In this document: positions 1 to 12,810 of the stretch, one piece after another | How the letters are laid out: every line of letters begins with the position of its first letter | How positions within the stretch are numbered: position 1 is the stretch's first letter | Source of the DNA: Rhabditophanes sp. KR3021 | Lineage: Eukaryota; Nematoda; Chromadorea; Rhabditida; Alloionematidae | Length of the DNA: 64,000 bases | Assembly: GCA_963281155.1 (NCBI GenBank) | Contig: CAUJLY010000002.1 | Span: forward strand, 7,812,001-7,876,000 | Direction of reading: 5' to 3' | Notes under the pieces: model-generated | Told to the model about the DNA's origin: nothing | Databases searched by the model: none | Seen by the model: only the letters and a program-made list of their open reading frames with translations | Made by a program: the position numbers and the translations under genes

Positions 1-557
1 GGCAAAATTGCGATTGTTCCCTTTATTGGCACATCTGATGTTGGCATTGCAAAATTGTATTGCGTACCTGCATTTTTTAGTGATGGGATTAAAAACATAT
101 CTCCCCATGCATATAATGGATCTGCAATTTTACCGATAAGTTTGACTTCTTCGGTACATGAGACAAATATTCTGAAATCTTTGCGAGATCCAACATAAAA
201 TTGATTATCATGGTAAGGACAAATTGAACAATAACTTGTTTGATATTTAAAGTAAACTAAATATATTAATTATGTGCTTATTAATAACTATTTACCTCAT
301 TCGTTATACCAAATATAGCCATTTCTTGAAGTGTAACAACTTGGCTATCCGAATTTTGTGTATATTTGAACGAACATACGGTGTCATTGTAGGAAGGAAT
401 TACTATTACAGTTGTTGTTGTAGCTGGAGACAAATCCAAGGCAATAATCATCATAGCTAAATGCAAATACAAACTCTTTTCCATCAGAATCAACAGCATT
501 TCCTTGTTCAAGAAAAAATCCAGTAATTAAAAGTGAAAAAATATATTTCATCAACAT
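1..557 (-). pseudogene. IgGFc-binding-like secreted protein, cut by window edge and frameshifted
   Basis: This is the copy of the gene at 46316-47818 that lies in the left inverted-repeat arm. Exon 1 (296-557) starts at the ATG ending at 557 and encodes a signal peptide followed by the DSDGKEFVF motif shared by the family. A 39-nt intron (257-295) has the same position as in the intact copy, and exon 2 runs off the left edge. Two shifts are visible relative to the intact copy: one in exon 1 between DSDGKEFVF and the ATTTTVIVIPS motif, and one early in exon 2 near base 210. The gene is therefore broken, unless these are assembly errors. A TATA-like TATATAGG, in reverse complement, lies near 598-605. 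Confidence 0.75.
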
Positions 558-1669
558 ATTAAATTATAGTGAATAATATTAAAATGAACAAGCACACCTA
601 TATAAGTATTTTTTATCTTATCATAATTATCAAAAAATATTCTTTTAAGTAACAATTAATTTATTGCGATGATGGTGACATGATGTCATATTTAAAAACT
701 ATTATGTAGCCTAGTTAAGACTGTTATCAACGCATTTTATAATAGAATATTGATTGATAAGAATTAATAAAATAATAATTGTATAAGATTAACATCACAC
801 ACTTTATTAAGAAATTTTTTTAATGAAGTACTTTGAAACATTTTAATCATCAAAGATTTTTATTTGGATTTTAAAAGTAAAAAATTCACTTTTATTTAGC
901 TCAAACAAATGAGTTTGTGATCATTTTTTCCGTATTTCTGGTTGGCTAAGTTCAGTAATGTCGATAAACCCCATAAAAGCTATGAAGAAATAACATATGT
1001 TTATTAAAGAATGATTATATAATAAAGATACATACATGAATATATCTAATAGTTACATAATATCAGTATTCAACATTTTATAATAATGCATAAGAATCGC
1101 TAATAGTTATAAGTACAACAAATGCAAAGTTGTTCAAAATGATTCATGTATTCAATTTTAATTGTGTGTTCAGAATTTGTTGTTTGACTTGTATAAGATT
1201 AATTGAATGCACCAAAAGAATTTGATTTTAAAAAATGCCAAATTAAGTGGCTAGCATCAAGATATACTTAATAAATGCTGGTTTTTTTTAAATCTTTTGC
1301 TTTTTAAAAAATTTGATTGCAGATTTGATAATTAAGAATAAGTTTAAATGGAAATCTTAAAACAATATTTTTATTATTTTAGACTAATGCAAGAAGTAGT
1401 ACTATTAAATTCATTTGTATTCTTTATGTAGTATAATATAACAAGTGCATAAAGGTTTAAATCTTTGTTCTCTATTAATAAGCTTTTGATCAAAGAACAC
1501 TCTAATAACAGATCTGTATCAGTTATTGGAAGAAAATGTTTAGAAAATGAAGCATCTATTATTATATGTGGCGAATACAAAATGTCATACAAGAATACAA
1601 CAAGAGAAACAAAAATGAAGTACTCTTGTTGTACAAGTGCCAATTGAAAGTTAACTTAGTTCTAAAATT

Positions 1670-1798
1670 TTAAGATGAAGAATGACAACCATCATAATTA
1701 TAAGAAAAAACAAAGTTCTTTCCATCTGAATCGGCAGAATTGACTATGATGATAGAAAATCCACAAATTAATAGTTTCAAAATAAAAGACAGCTGCAT
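1670..1798 (-). pseudogene. Short signal-peptide ORF, truncated IgGFc-like paralogue
   Basis: An ORF of 42 codons starts at 1798. It encodes a hydrophobic leader ending near VNSA and then DSDGKNFVFSY, the start of the IgGFc-like family seen at 46316 and 52884, and stops after CHSSS. The rest of the family protein is absent. A TATATAAAC-like box lies about 35 bases upstream on the minus strand. The other arm carries the same ORF at 45046-45174 with the same stop, so the truncation predates the duplication. It could still give a small secreted peptide, but I treat it as a gene fragment. Confidence 0.5.
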
Positions 1799-2004
1799 GT
1801 TGGATATGACAAAATGTAAATGACCAAAGTTTATATACAGTTATTCTTATTACACTTTTAAAAAATATAGATACTTATAATTAGTATGATTGTTTATTGC
1901 GATAAGGTGTTGTATATATTTAAAATATAATGAACTATTATTTTGTCCACTATCAACACACCCTGCTACATAATATTTTTTTACTTAATAATATCTCAAT
2001 AATC

Positions 2005-2400
2005 GTCTGCGACTATATTTTCATCATCATTAGGGTTTGATGTAGTAGTTGGCGTTGGTTCGAGACATGGCTGAACTAATTGTAGAATTTCTTTTCTATT
2101 TTCTTCCAGTTTATGCCTTTTAGCATTTGGCTCAGCGCCATCATCTTTCATGTTGTTGCTTCATTGAACTCCCTTTCTTTTCACAGCTTTTACCTATACT
2201 GAATCAGAGAATTTCTCAGCAAGGTTGATGCATTTGTTGTTGCCAAGATCTAATATTTCATGATCTGTTGTAACGCCTCTTTTTGTTAATAATTCACTTA
2301 GTTTAATTGGACAGTTAACCAAAGGTCCAATCGAGATTCATCTGCTTTAAAGGGTGATAATACGTTAGTTTCATTATTGGAATCATGTGAATTAACACTA
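2005..2400 (-). pseudogene. Unidentified pseudogene, left-arm copy
   Basis: This is the reverse complement of the relic at 44459-44860. Patches of coding-like sequence are interrupted by shared stops and frame changes. It includes a conserved patch reading LDLGNNKCINLAEKF in the better copy. An intron-like stretch follows at 2400-2470. No family is recognised. Confidence 0.45.
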
Positions 2401-2479
2401 AAATGAAATAAAATTAATATCTATTACTAAACAATTTCTTGATAAATAACTAAATCAAATTTATTCTTACTTTCTTTAG

Positions 2480-2643
2480 GTCTTAATCCAGCCATCAACA
2501 GCATTTTGTTTCTTTTATTAATTGGTAAAAATAGGACAATCTCCATTCAAAGAATCAACTTTTTGAGACAAAAATTTCGCTTCGTGTCTAAAAAACCAGC
2601 AACAGTACACGTGGCACCTCAGCTTACCAGTAAAATTGCTTAA
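2480..2643 (+). pseudogene. Orphan last exon of a serpentine receptor
   Basis: A TTTCTTTAG acceptor is followed by a frame encoding LNPAINSILFLLLIGKNR and a basic tail ending at TAA 2641-2643. It matches the third exon of the two receptors downstream (3718-3881 and 4912-5075) in length (164 nt), phase and sequence; NPAIN is the NPxxY-like end of helix 7. No exons 1 or 2 lie upstream, because the inverted-repeat arm begins about seven bases before the acceptor. The receptor has evidently been amputated by the rearrangement. Confidence 0.85.
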
Positions 2644-2826
2644 ATTTATATCCTACTTTATTTATATAATTAATTGTTTATCAAAATGAGTACTAATAAT
2701 GTCTAATAATTAAAAACATGTTCTTCCTGATATTTGAAATTTTAATAAATATTTTTGAAAAACCTTAAGTTTATCGTTTTAAAAAAGATAGTGTTTATTT
2801 TTTAATTTATTTAATTACATTCGGCG

Positions 2827-3881
2827 ATGACTTCCGCTTTGGAAATTTTTATTGAGATAATTTTTGGTATTTCTTTAATTGGTAATATACTCGCATTGTC
2901 AGTCTTTTCAAAATATAAAGTCAACGATAAGACTACACCTTATAACTTAATTTTGTTTACTAGTTTTGTTTTGGACATTATATTAAGTTTATTCAGTATG
3001 GCATTCAAGTTTGACGTATTTGTTAATAATCAAATCGTTGGTTATAAACTTTCATCTTCTAATTATATTTCAATAGATGTCCAACATTCATTTATAGTTG
3101 TTTGCATTTTTACCATTTTAAATTATGCTAACTACACCTACTCAACAACTACAACTTGTGCTCGATATCTAATGGTAACTAATATTTATCAATTAACCTT
3201 TAAACATTTTATAATATCATTGGCATTATCATTTGTTGGACCAGTTTTCCTATCATGGAATACTTATATTACATTTGATTATAAATCAATTCTTATTAAT
3301 GAAACTTTTTCAATACAAAATGAAATGCTCACAGATATGGTAAGTTAAATTTCTAATGAATAAATAAATTTCTTAATTTAGAAATCTTTTAAGATGTATT
3401 GGATGATGGGTTGCTATCCCGTATATTTAACATTAAACTACGCTATATTATTAGTTACATATAAAAAATATTCAAAATTTCAAGAAGAATATGCATCCTT
3501 TTTATCAACAGAAACTAAAAAAATAAATGAAGATTTCAAAAGAGTAATATATTATCAAATCCTTGCTCCTTTGATAGTTATAGGAATTCCAGTAACAATT
3601 TTCATTTTATGTTTATTTAGTTCCAACAATGACAACATTAATATAATGGGAACTGTTGTGCTTCGATTAATGAGTAAGTAAATGTTCTTTTAATTTCAAC
3701 TAATTTCAATAATTAAGGTTTAAATCCAGCCATCAATTGTATTTTATTTCTTCTATTAATTGGTAAAAACAGAGCAATCTTTGTTCAAAGAATCAACTTC
3801 ATTAAACATAAATTTAAATATCTTTTTTCAAAGCCAACGACTGTTCATATACCTCCACCAACTACAAGTAAATTTTGTTAA
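2827..3881 (+). CDS. Serpentine (7TM) chemoreceptor-like protein
   Basis: There are three exons: 2827-3339, 3382-3673 and 3718-3881, with introns of 42 and 44 nt, giving 322 residues. Seven hydrophobic segments are visible. TM1 contains the GNILALSVF pattern, TM2 follows YNLILFTSF, TM3 ends in CARYL in the place of the DRY motif, and TM7 contains LNPAIN before a basic tail. This is the layout of nematode chemosensory GPCRs, acting at the plasma membrane, presumably of sensory neurons. The exact srx/srw/srsx-type family is not assigned. It is the first of two intact tandem copies. The start is the first ATG before TM1. Confidence 0.8.
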
Positions 3882-4020
3882 GTGTCTACAAAAATATGGA
3901 CTTTAATTATACTTATAAAAACATGCTCTCGTTGACATTTGAAATTCTCATAAATATTTTTAATATCTTGAAGCTTACTGTTTTAAAGTAATAATGTATT
4001 TTGACTTTCATTATCATTAA

Positions 4021-5075
4021 ATGATGGCCTCTATCGTGGATATCATAGCTGAAATGTTTTTTTATATGTCTTTAATAGGTAATTTATTAGCTTTATCAGT
4101 ATTTTCAAAATATAAAGTAAACAACAAAATTACTGGATATAATTTAATTTTGTTTACAAGCTTTGTTCTGGACATTATATTAAGTTTATTTAATATAGTG
4201 TTTAGTCTTCAAGTTTTGGTTACTAAAGAAACTATTATATGTATTTTTTCTCCTAATAGCCACATTGTATTAGATGATATTAGAAATGTAAATGTTGTGC
4301 TATCAATATTTATTTGGCTTTCATACGTCAATTATACAATAACAACAACTGCGACTATTGCTCGATATTTGATGATGACGAATGCGGTTGAACTGACTTT
4401 CAAACATTTTTTTATTTCCTTGGCTCCTTCCTTTATGGCCCCATTTTTCTTAACACTTAACTCTTATTATGCATTCGACTACAAAGCTACTGGTGGCCAA
4501 TCAAATAAAGGTCAAATGATCATGGATTTAGTTAGTTAAACAATATTTAGACTTTAAATAAAGCTTCCTTAATTTAGACATTATTTAAGACTTATTGGAT
4601 GATGTTTTGGTTTCCAATATATCTCACCTCAAATTATACTATTCTTTTTATCACATACAGAAAGTACTCCCAATTTCAGGCAGAATACAACAATTTCGTG
4701 TCATCTGAAACAAGAGAAATTAATAATGACTTTAGAAAATTGATACTTTATCAAATGCTGGCACCACTTTTAGTCATCGGCTTTCCTATAATGTTTTACA
4801 TATTTTCAATATTAAGTATGAAAATTGATACAACTAATGAATTTGGAAATTTTGTCATTCGGATTATGGGTAGGTGAAAAATAGATAATTAAGTAACTTT
4901 AATACATTTAGGTTTAAATCCTGCCATAAACTGTATTTTATTTTTGGTATTAATTAGAAAAAATAGAAATATCTTTACTCAAAGAATTAACGTTGCTAAA
5001 CGTAAATTCACTTTGATATTTTTTAAGTCTTCAACTGTTCATGCTGCGCCATCAGCAATAAGTAAAATTGTCTAA
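4021..5075 (+). CDS. Serpentine (7TM) chemoreceptor-like protein, second copy
   Basis: This is a tandem paralogue of the gene at 2827 with the same three-exon structure: 4021-4530, 4578-4869 and 4912-5075, with introns of 47 and 42 nt, 321 residues. Exons 2 and 3 have identical lengths to the neighbour (292 and 164 nt). TM3 ends with IARYLM and helix 7 carries LNPAIN, followed by a Lys/Arg-rich cytoplasmic tail. The start is ATGATGGCC at 4021. Ligand unknown. The intergenic gap of about 140 bases leaves room only for a short promoter. Confidence 0.8.
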
Positions 5076-7100
<2,025 letters not shown>

Positions 7101-8704
7101 TGTGTATAATAATATTTTAATAAATTCTTCAAATTAAAAACAATGTATTAATTCTTTATCAATTTGATGTGATATATGATCTATTTATCACGGTAATCTC
7201 AAAGTAATACATGAATATCTATTCATTATACTCTTTATCACTCCAAAACATAATTAAAAAAGTTCAGCAAGATCATGTTTAAATGTAATAGAACGATTTG
7301 CACAATTTATTCGTCTCAAAAAAATATTAATTAATAAAATGTGTCCATATAGGTTTCGCATGTGCACATTTTAAGTTTATCATGCGAAATAACTCAATAT
7401 GAATAATTTAAAATTAGACAGTTCACACTAACTAGTTTTGGAATTAGAGGTACTTTTGAATATTCTGTAATTTTCAGGTAACTTTAACTCGTTATTTTAA
7501 AAATCTGATTAGACATTCTCATTATCGTTTTTCTGTTGCTATCCAATCATATAGAAGAATATAATATTTTTTATATTACATCTATCTTTTTATCAAACTC
7601 TTTTCTATTTATCAATCTTTTTTAAACCTACTCACAAAATACTCTCCCATTTAACCCTTCAAGTAATTTATATATAATAATCAGTAACCAAATTCGGCTA
7701 ACTCTGCCTATCCTTACAATTACATTGAAATCTGTCATTAGTGCACACTGAGTATAACAAACAAGGAAAATTTTTGGTTGGTCTGAATGTTAAATTCCAT
7801 TTTTAATCTGAGTTTTCCAAGTTGATTTCTTCTGAATTAATTCAAAAAAACTTTCCAATTTTTGGAAGCCTAAATAATATGATTTTACATTTTTAATTTT
7901 TTACATGTTAACGTTTATTGCTTTTTTAATGGTATTTAATAATAAAAACGTAAAAATAACATTTTTTATACCTCTAATGAGAAAATCTGAATATAGTGAA
8001 CAAGAATCTCCGCCCGTTGGTGTGCATTAATCACAGATTTTACAGTATCTTCTACCGTCAACACTTTGCTGATTTCCTCTCTCTAGTACCGAAAAACAAA
8101 TAGTTACAAGTAACAAACGTGTGCTCATATCTTGATTTATTATGTTGAATAACTAACTAGTCAATTGGCGTGTTTGTCTCTTACCATGAATCAATTACCA
8201 ATTTATACTATTTTATTCCATCATTTATACTAATCCACTAAATTATTTTAAACTAAGTATTGTCATTTAATTTTGGTGATATTAATGATTTTAGTCAAAA
8301 AACAATAAACATTTACTACCAATTATGACCATTAAAAATTACCAATTTTAGATGCCCTTTTTGGTACACCACTTTAAAAGTAATTACAATTGCCTTGTTT
8401 ATGTTTAGATAAATGTAATTGTTTTGCATGTTACTAACTATTATTTATTTGATATTATTGTAGCTAATATGAAATACTTTTAATGATCCAAAAAACAATT
8501 TACTTAAGACCAATTAAAGGTTCTTATAAATCTTTGTTGCTTTATTTGAATTATATTGTCTTACAATCCCATATAAAGTTCAATCTTCATCAAGAACACT
8601 TAAAATTGAAAATTTCACATAACTTATTAGAAGTATATCTATTCATTTATCTTTGCTTAAAAAATAATTTCATCTAAATCATTAAATTCTCATCATCTTT
8701 GTCC
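7101..8704. other. Intergenic, no gene seen
   Basis: A poly(A)-signal-like AATAAA near 7119 probably ends the P450 gene. The rest is AT-rich, with only short unsupported frames. Confidence 0.5.
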
Positions 8705-8801
8705 TCACGGTGCTAAAAAATCAGACATATATTTTATAATTAGTATATTTAGACTATTTAAAACTAAACGCCCATTTTTAGTCTAAAAATTAGCACCGTG
8801 A
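8705..8801. mobile_element. MITE-like palindromic element
   Basis: This 97-base unit begins TCACGGTGCTAA and ends with its perfect inverse TTAGCACCGTGA. Inside are a further inverted pair (TTTAGACT and AGTCTAAA). A related sequence with the same first 35-odd bases occurs at 47981-48041, which supports a dispersed repeat. No target-site duplication is evident and no coding capacity is present. The autonomous partner is unknown. Confidence 0.6.
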
Positions 8802-9379
8802 TATGATTTAGTGAAAATCTTTATTATGACTAAATAACAACATGCAAGATTAATGGTATGAGAAAAAAGATGAAAATAAAAATAATCGAGTAATGTATTG
8901 TTGAGGTTTATTTGTGCTTGAATTAAGCTTTAAGTAACTGTTATTTGCATGATTTTAAGTATGTGTGGTGTGTTGTGATGTAAATTTTGAATATGTACTT
9001 TTAATTTTAGTTAATATTTTTAAATCAGTCTAAATAAGTACGGCTGGAGAGAGTATCAACTTCAGAATGTGTGAAGCATACAAATAATGAAGATTAAATT
9101 AACAAAAAAAAGGTTTACACTTACTAAGTATAATTTAGAAATGTAAAAGTTGTGTTTTAAAAATAAAACAAAAAAGGATTGTCTTCTACACTTAAAGAAA
9201 ACTGGACATCATTTGATACAATCCTGTTTTACGCCAAACTATTGCCTAATTTTATTTGAAATATTTTTCCTTGAATAGGTTATTTATGTTAATTGTGTGC
9301 GATATATTTAAAATATAAAATTTTAGTTGTATCATGTTTAATAATTAGAAATGATATCTTGGGTTTCCACAGTTTTTCA
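8802..9379. other. Intergenic, no gene seen
   Basis: AT-rich sequence with no supported feature. Confidence 0.4.
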
Positions 9380-9868
9380 TCAAGAAAGCAGTCCAAATTT
9401 GTGTCCTTTGACAAATAACAATCCAACAGAGGCATCATTACGACGCAATTGTTTCTTGTGGGTGTTGAGGGTGTTACTGGCAATATTTGACTTCAAAGTT
9501 TTCAAGTCAGCATTGGAATACAAAAGACTAATTCCATCAAAAACATATACAGCAGAGTCTTCAATGCCAAAGTGATCTGTACTTTAATAAGCCTCCTCAA
9601 CTACATCACTAAAGACTTTTATCATTTCCATACGTTTGACAGGAAACATTTGATCCAATCTAAGAAATAGTTAATAAAATGAATAACATATATTTTAAAC
9701 TTACTGCTCCTCACTTTCAGCTTGATTGTGTATTAATCTTTTAAAGGGTTTAATTTTATCCCTATTGTTTCCCGCCATACAAATGTTGACTCTTTATTGG
9801 AAAACAAGAGAGTCTTCACCAATATCCAAAGCATGGATTGTAGATTGAACGGTTGTTGAAACAGACAT
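9380..9868 (-). pseudogene. Broken two-exon gene of unknown family
   Basis: A frame starting at ATG 9868 gives coding-like sequence with an in-frame stop after GEDSLVFQ. It then runs to a good donor (GTAAGT near 9704), a short intron and an exon that again contains a stop (after VVEEAY). The frame then continues through DSAVYVFDGISLLYSN and ends at 9380-9382. The composition is that of a soluble conserved protein. I do not recognise the family. Two internal stops indicate a pseudogene. Confidence 0.45.
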
Positions 9869-10401
9869 TATTGGCATTATAAACTAAAGTATTTATTAGA
9901 CAAATGTGGAATTAGTTATGAAAGCTGCAGCTTTTATGGTAAATTAAAAAGTAAATTCTGAGCGGTACTGTCAATAAAAGGGGTGACATTTATTGTATGG
10001 TATGAAAGCATGTAGATTGTAAATGGCTTGTCGGCATGCAAGCATTTCAGACTATCTTGAACACATATTACTTTTATCAGATAGTGGTTTTTGATAAAAT
10101 GGCCTCAACGAGTCGTCCTTGAAACTCATCTTGTGAAAAAAGTATGCGGTTAAATCTTTGTCAGAGATAGCTCATTGGCACATAATGTACGAATCTTTTT
10201 TCAGCTAGGTGAATAGTTCAATAGGTTTACAATTAGAGGATTAAATACATTTTCGCACACGTTTGTAACTTCACGCAATTGTGTTCTTTCATACTTCTAA
10301 TATAAATTACTGATCAAATTATATAATGCTTTATGAATTTTTGGATGTAGTTTTTATTTAATAAATGCAAAACAATAGCAATATTAAGTATTTTTCATTT
10401 A
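9869..10401. other. Intergenic, no gene seen
   Basis: AT-rich spacer between the unknown pseudogene and the 3' end of the first CHK gene. No feature supported. Confidence 0.4.
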
Positions 10402-11750
10402 TTATTGAAGCCATTCACTATTAATTCGTTCAGCCCTAGCAATAGCATCAGAGAGCATGGAATACACTTTTAAACCTAAACTATATTTCTTTTTGTCCCA
10501 AAATTCGTCGCCACCTTCCCTTGGCATATTATTGGAATTGAATAAAATACCTAAATAAATCATGAAAAACATTGTTTGATCAAGAAAAGAGGAATCGTAA
10601 TTTTGTAAAAACTTTTCATAAGTCATTTCTAACTTTACGTCATTCTTTTCACATGCTTCCTTCAATCGTTTAAAATATAAAGGCAAATGCTTGTCTTCGA
10701 TGTGATGTCTTAATTCAGGATCAACACAGTTGCACAATATAGACGCTAAGTCAAAAGATATTGGTCCTTCTGTAGAGTCTTGCCAATCAATTATTGTTGG
10801 TTCATTTAGGATCGTCCCATCTTCAGTCTTCTTAAATATTATGTTGTTATTCTAAAAATATACTAATAAACTAATTTAAACAATGACCTTACCCATAAAT
10901 CGTTATGTGAAACAACAGTTTCATTTTCGTTTCCTTCAATTAACTTATCAAATTCAGAATTTATGACTTTAGAATAGTTAATTCTAAATTTGTTCACTTT
11001 ATCATTAATTCCTTGCCACAAAGTTTCATCAATGAAAGTCTTTGCTAAATTCCAATTTGGTTCAAACATGTCAAATCTATAACTCATATCTTTAGTTGTT
11101 GAAGATGAAGAATATCCACACTTTCCCTTCCATTTATGTCTATCCTTTAATGATATTATTTGGAGGGCCAAAATTTGATCAAACAAATTTAATGTTTGTT
11201 CTAAATTTAGCGAGTCAAAGAAATGAACATGTGTAGCATCATCTCCTAAATATTCCATCAATAAAGCTCCATCATCTTTATCAACAACTCTTTCCCTACT
11301 TCCATAAATATCAATTAATTTTATATCTTTTTCATCTTTAAATTGAGTGTAAAATGTTACTTCATTATTATGAACTTTGGCTAATAATGCACCATCAAAT
11401 GCATCATCCATTTTTTCAAGTATTTCAGGTTCAATCGCTTCATTCATACTTTCACTTGAGGGAACTTTTAGAACACAAATATAAGGTTTAATGTGTGAAT
11501 CGTCAAAAGTTAAAGTAACTTTATAAACTTTTGACAAATATCCTTTTCCCTCTGAAATATCATGTCCATCGATCTAAAAATGTAATTATTATATTTTATA
11601 CTTGTCACATACATCCGAAACTTTTGAGTTGCCACGTAATTTATTAAATTCTTCACTATTCTTTTCCAAACAACCAACTAACCATGCTAAACTTGTATTT
11701 GATTCTTTAAAGTTTTTACCTTCTAGCTCAGCTACCAATAAATTAGTCAT
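10402..11750 (-). CDS. CHK kinase-like (EcKinase-like) protein, copy A
   Basis: There are three exons: 11613-11750, 10893-11573 and 10402-10851, with introns of 39 and 41 nt, all in phase, giving 422 residues. The conserved catalytic pattern of the choline/ecdysteroid-kinase-like superfamily is present: HNDLW followed by NNN across the last intron (HxDxxxxN loop), then IIDWQ in place of DFG. The C-terminal motif of this family, hydrophobic-EW near the end, is SEWLQ. It is predicted to phosphorylate a small hydroxylated molecule in the cytosol. The substrate is unknown; ecdysteroid-type activity is known only for some insect members. The gene is intact and is the downstream-most member of a minus-strand tandem array. 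Confidence 0.85.
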
Positions 11751-11851
11751 TATCTAAACAAATATTAAATTACAAGTAAATAACTTTAAAAATATTGTAT
11801 TGTTATTGACAATGGTTGAATAATTATAATTTAATACAACAATTTATTATG

Positions 11852-12702
11852 CTATTCATTCGGCCATTCTGGATAAATTTTACTTTTAATTTCAAGACAA
11901 TCTTTAAAAAGATGATAAATTTTTAAAGCATACTTTCTTTTTATTTCATCGAAATAAGCATCACCATTTTTATCAGGAATCTTATACTCTTTCAACGCAA
12001 ATCCATGATCCATGAGATAAAAAATAGTTTGATTAATAAATGACACATCATAATTATATTTAAAATCTTCAAATGCCATTTTTAATTCATAACCGTCATT
12101 CTTCAGACCTTCCTTTAATCGACTATAAAATAAAGGAAATATGTATTGCTCAATTTCATGTCTTGTATCAGTATCAACACATTTAACCATTAAACTTGCT
12201 AAATCTGATCCATTTCAATCAAATTAAGATCTTCTTTAAAAAGCTTGTAACAAGCTATTTCTCTATTATGTCTGATAGTTAAAGTTTCCTTAGTCATTTT
12301 ACCATAGTTAGGTCTAAAATATTTAATTAAAATCAAAAAAAGAATATATTACTCATTAAGACACCATTTTAAATACATTCCAACAAATTCATTTAATTTA
12401 AAACCTTCGACCGTTGGTATTTTCAAAGTACATATATATTTTGTATTGGAATCGAAATGAATAGTTAATTTATACATTATCGCAAATGTTTCTTTACCAT
12501 TTGAAATGTCTTTGAAAGTTATCTAAATTTTAATATTTTAAACTCAAAAATAATGTGTGTCTACCTTTGATACTTTTGAATCTCCACGTAATCTCTTAAA
12601 TTCTATACTATTCTTATCTAGACTACTTACAATCCATTCTAGACTTATATTAGTATCCTTGAAATTTTGTCCATTTAAAGAAGGAACTAGCAGCTTGGTC
12701 AT
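11852..12702 (-). pseudogene. CHK kinase-like copy B, catalytic core deleted
   Basis: Exon 1 (12565-12702, 46 codons) and the start of exon 2 (from 12522) align with copies A and D. A further 39-nt GT-AG intron inside exon 2 (near 12311-12349) keeps the frame. After the HNREIACYKLF motif the sequence jumps to the late DLASLMVKCVD region with a frame change, ending at 11852. About 190 residues are missing, including the HxDxxxxN loop and the D-F/W-Q metal-binding motif. No kinase activity is possible. Confidence 0.8.
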
Positions 12703-12810
12703 AATCTGTAAAATTGTTGGTATAAAATAGTAAACGTAAAAATATTAAAATGTATCAACATCTTAAAAATATAAAGGAAAGTAAGGCATTTATTGAACTA
12801 TTACGCATAT

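Larger units (their letters stand above)
1..2473. repeat. Left arm of a large inverted repeat
   Basis: This stretch matches, in reverse complement, 44373-46866. Sample segments (for example 841-960 against 45900-46020) agree at all but a few bases. Base 1 corresponds to about 46866, so the arm continues left of the window. The inner end lies at about 2473, opposite 44373. Between about 1260 and 1380 the arms diverge more, and the right arm has a 68-base insertion at 45321-45388. The arm carries three gene remnants, listed separately. Identity was judged by eye, not computed. Confidence 0.9.

Noticed and set aside
272..460. Plus-strand frame antisense to the IgGFc-like exon
   Set aside because: A mirror frame of a real exon; its equivalent is also seen opposite 46343-46597.
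1374..1643. 89-codon minus-strand frame in the left arm
   Set aside because: No ATG start, and the right-arm copy has stops and a 68-base insertion; not maintained as coding.
2050..2075. GGTTCGAGAC, a B-box-like sequence suggesting a tRNA
   Set aside because: No A box, acceptor or anticodon arm fits; it lies in the duplicated pseudogene.
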